23,911 nt of DNA, from positions 1 through 23,911 of the forward strand of contig CALBQR010000024.1 in NCBI GenBank assembly GCA_937899895.1, in the 5' to 3' direction. Positions 22,330-23,911 of the stretch are shown here, piece after piece; the stretch's first letter is position 1, and each line of letters begins with the position of its first letter. This DNA is from an uncultured Alistipes sp. (GTDB lineage: Bacteria; Bacteroidota; Bacteroidia; Bacteroidales; Rikenellaceae). The position numbers and the translations under genes are program-made. Under the pieces are notes generated by a model. The model was not told where the DNA came from and searched no databases. It saw nothing but the letters and a program-made list of their open reading frames with translations.

Positions 22330-23517
22330 CTACTCCTTTATCCCAAGCTGGTATTTGTAGTTGGCGATGTCCTCTGGGGTGCCGATAGCTTTGCCTGCGA
22401 CGTCGCTCAGTTTGACGCAACCATAGATCGGTTGGCGGGCGTTGATGCGGCACTCCTTCAACTTCATCACGATATTCATCGGTCGAACGCTGGGTATATC
22501 GCACGTGAGGTTGGTGCCAATGCCGAATGTTACCTTAATGCGACCCGCAAAATACTCCTTAATCTCGGCCGCTGCGTCGAAATCCAATCCGTCGGAGAAG
22601 ACAATCGTTTTGCTCTGGGGATCAATGCCGTACGACTCATATTTCTCAATAATGCGGTCGCCAAACAGCTTCGGGTCGCCGCTATCGTGGCGCACGCCAT
22701 CGTAGAGTTTGGCGAGCTTCATCGAGAAGTTGCGCAGGAAGGCATCAACCGTATAGGTGTCGGTGAGCACCGTTCCGAGATTGCCGTCATAGACATCGAC
22801 CCAACGCTCCATCACCTCGTAGTTGGCCTCTTTGGGGGTGTGGACCGCCGCCTGGAACATAAAACATTCGTGCGCCATTGTGCCTATCGGGCGAATGTTG
22901 TACTTCATCGCCAGCGCAACGGTCGATGTGCCCGTGAAGGTTGGGCAGTGCTCCTTCATATACTCGATAACAATCTGCTCGGAGAGGGTGCTGAAACGGC
23001 GGCGCATACCGAAATCGGCAAAATAGAGATTGTGCTGTGAGGCGATAGCAACCTTTTTCGCCATTCGTGGCGTCATCGCCTCGGCAAGCTCCTCGCGTGT
23101 CTGGAATCCGTCGCCAATCGAGCGGTGATAGAGCTCGGAAACGATCGCCAAAATCGGAATCTCATAGAAGGTAACCTTGTACATTGCGTCGGCGACCTCG
23201 ATGTGCAGATGACGCTCCTCGTCTAACCACGTGCGGATCTTCGCAGGCTCGAATCGGAACTGACTGAGCCACTCCCAAAAGCATTGAGGAATGTAGTTTA
23301 TGGTCTTCACAGCCCACTCAAACTCGGCGGGTTGCAGCGCGAGGGTTGCGAGGTTTGCAAACTCATCTCGCAGGGCGGCTACAAACTCATCGGTATATTG
23401 CGTATTGTTTCGGTCGTGGAATGTGAATGTGCCCCACGCATTGGGGTAGTGCACTTGGTAGTAATAGGACATCGAAAACTTATAAAGATCATTTTCGAGA
23501 ATGGAGCTAATTACCAT
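22330..23517 (-). CDS. pncB: Nicotinate phosphoribosyltransferase PncB
   Basis: PncB joins nicotinate to PRPP to make nicotinate mononucleotide, the entry step of NAD salvage. The 395-residue length fits the enterobacterial-type enzyme. The N-terminus ISSILENDLYKFSM is characteristic. GTMAHECFM carries His216, the histidine that is autophosphorylated in the Salmonella enzyme. GTSTVALAMKY, YDGVRHDSGDP and FGIGTNL are further PRPP and phosphate-binding blocks. The gene has its own promoter and a roughly 100-base structured leader, and lies about 100 bases upstream of the CoiA-like gene with no shared function. Confidence 0.96.
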   Translation of the reverse strand: MVISSILENDLYKFSMSYYYQVHYPNAWGTFTFHDRNNTQYTDEFVAALRDEFANLATLALQPAEFEWAVKTINYIPQCFWEWLSQFRFEPAKIRTWLDEERHLHIEVADAMYKVTFYEIPILAIVSELYHRSIGDGFQTREELAEAMTPRMAKKVAIASQHNLYFADFGMRRRFSTLSEQIVIEYMKEHCPTFTGTSTVALAMKYNIRPIGTMAHECFMFQAAVHTPKEANYEVMERWVDVYDGNLGTVLTDTYTVDAFLRNFSMKLAKLYDGVRHDSGDPKLFGDRIIEKYESYGIDPQSKTIVFSDGLDFDAAAEIKEYFAGRIKVTFGIGTNLTCDIPSVRPMNIVMKLKECRINARQPIYGCVKLSDVAGKAIGTPEDIANYKYQLGIKE

Positions 23518-23549
23518 AGTTGTCGGTTTTTTGTCGAGTTAAATTTTTC

Positions 23550-23619
23550 TTGTTTGCGAACCTGCGTTTCGCTTGTTCGGCGATGGGCGAAGTGTGAGCG
23601 AGATTGGTCGCGCAAACAA
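23550..23619 (-). promoter_or_regulatory. Structured 5' leader of pncB
   Basis: CGCAAACAA (23611-23619) and TTGTTTGCG (23550-23558) form a perfect 9-bp stem, extended inward by ACC/GGT after a small bulge (23560-23562 with 23606-23608). A nested TTCG/CGAA pairing lies inside. With a predicted start near 23620, the stem begins at the very 5' end of the mRNA. It could stabilise the message or sense a ligand; no known riboswitch class is recognised. Confidence 0.5.
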
Positions 23620-23626
23620 TTTCTTA

Positions 23627-23634
23627 CAAAGTTA
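23627..23634 (-). promoter_or_regulatory. -7 element of pncB
   Basis: TAACTTTG on the minus strand (23627-23634) is an exact TAnnTTTG match. The -33 region holds only a T-rich ATTTTTCC. The predicted start is near 23620. Confidence 0.6.
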
Positions 23635-23659
23635 GTTTTTATCTCTGGAAAAATCTAAC

Positions 23660-23911
23660 GAATGAAGGAAAATGATGATGGCAGCACTGGTGTTCAATGA
23701 CTTATGAGGACTTTTGATGAAAGCCTCTCCAATGCCAAAGTGCAAGGAAATGAAAGGTAATGAGGGCGAACGGTTTTCAAATCATTACCCGATAACGAGG
23801 TAAGTTTATAGGTCGTTGGAGTTTATTTCTACTCTCTGCCATATTCTGCATAACAATGTACAACTCGCTGATAACTAATTTTGTAACCAAAAAGAATTGG
23901 ATTATGCGAAG
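23660..23911. other. Non-coding end region with two hairpins
   Basis: I find no convincing gene in these 252 bases. A hairpin GAGG(A)CTTT-TGATG-AAAGCCTC lies at 23706-23727. A perfect 8-base inverted repeat, GGTAATGA/TCATTACC, is at 23756-23763 and 23782-23789. A -7-like TAATTTTG near 23876-23883 and an ATG at 23904 could mark a gene that begins at the window edge, but only a few bases of it are visible. Confidence 0.4.

Noticed and set aside
23904..23911. Possible gene start at the window edge (ATGCGAAG)
   Set aside because: Only two full codons are visible and the -7-like TAATTTTG upstream lacks a -33 element.
1..23911. CRISPR array, insertion sequence or prophage
   Set aside because: No regularly spaced repeats, transposase, integrase or phage structural genes were seen on either strand.

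Overview
The window looks like chromosomal DNA from a Gram-negative member of the Bacteroidota. Three things point there. Several promoters have the Bacteroidota form (TTTG or TTG, about 19-21 bases, then TAnnTTTG). Start codons lack Shine-Dalgarno sequences. The protein set includes TlpA/DUF4369 redoxins, a DUF5020-like protein, a PadR-PspC cluster and LpxD. The GC-rich codon use outside one AT-rich gene would suit an Alistipes/Rikenellaceae-like gut organism, but that placement is inference.

Layout. Bases 1-5040: a partial tRNA-Arg(ACG) with its own promoter, then a minus-strand block reading coaD-lpxD-tlpA, a terminator, and ruvC overlapping a redoxin that has lost its CXXC; a small plus-strand TIGR04076-like gene follows. 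Bases 5100-9030: a plus-strand DUF975-like membrane protein converges on a tight minus-strand operon (M50-like membrane protease, GNAT acetyltransferase, patatin-like lipase, acyltransferase-3). Bases 9137-16240: a minus-strand block with pfkA, a PfkB-family kinase and uvrC, then trxB, a LuxE-like adenylating enzyme and a GT2 glycosyltransferase. Bases 16380-20290: a plus-strand operon (S41 protease, small PspC protein, PadR regulator, large PspC protein) with a clear promoter and terminator. Bases 20370-21355: two adjacent damaged genes, a truncated DUF5020-like protein and an NCS2 purine permease lacking its middle. Bases 21356-23640: an AT-rich CoiA-like nuclease, then pncB with a structured leader. 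The last 250 bases hold only hairpins.

How the genes work together. Most of the window is housekeeping: CoA and lipid A synthesis, DNA repair (RuvC, UvrC), glycolysis, thioredoxin reduction and NAD salvage. Three operons look like envelope functions: the protease-lipase-acyltransferase set, the trxB-LuxE-GT2 set and the S41/PspC/PadR set, the last resembling an envelope-stress module with a built-in regulator.

The less ordinary signals are: an A19-U56 elbow pair in the tRNA; matching terminator-like hairpins, sharing an 11-base motif, pressed against the starts of ruvC and uvrC; a trxB leader with tandem hairpins and a competing G-quadruplex motif; an exact 20-base repeat across two start codons; paired deletions in a purine-uptake locus next to a foreign-looking nuclease gene; and a hairpin at the predicted 5' end of the pncB mRNA. 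I did not see a CRISPR array, an insertion sequence, an integrase or a complete defence system.
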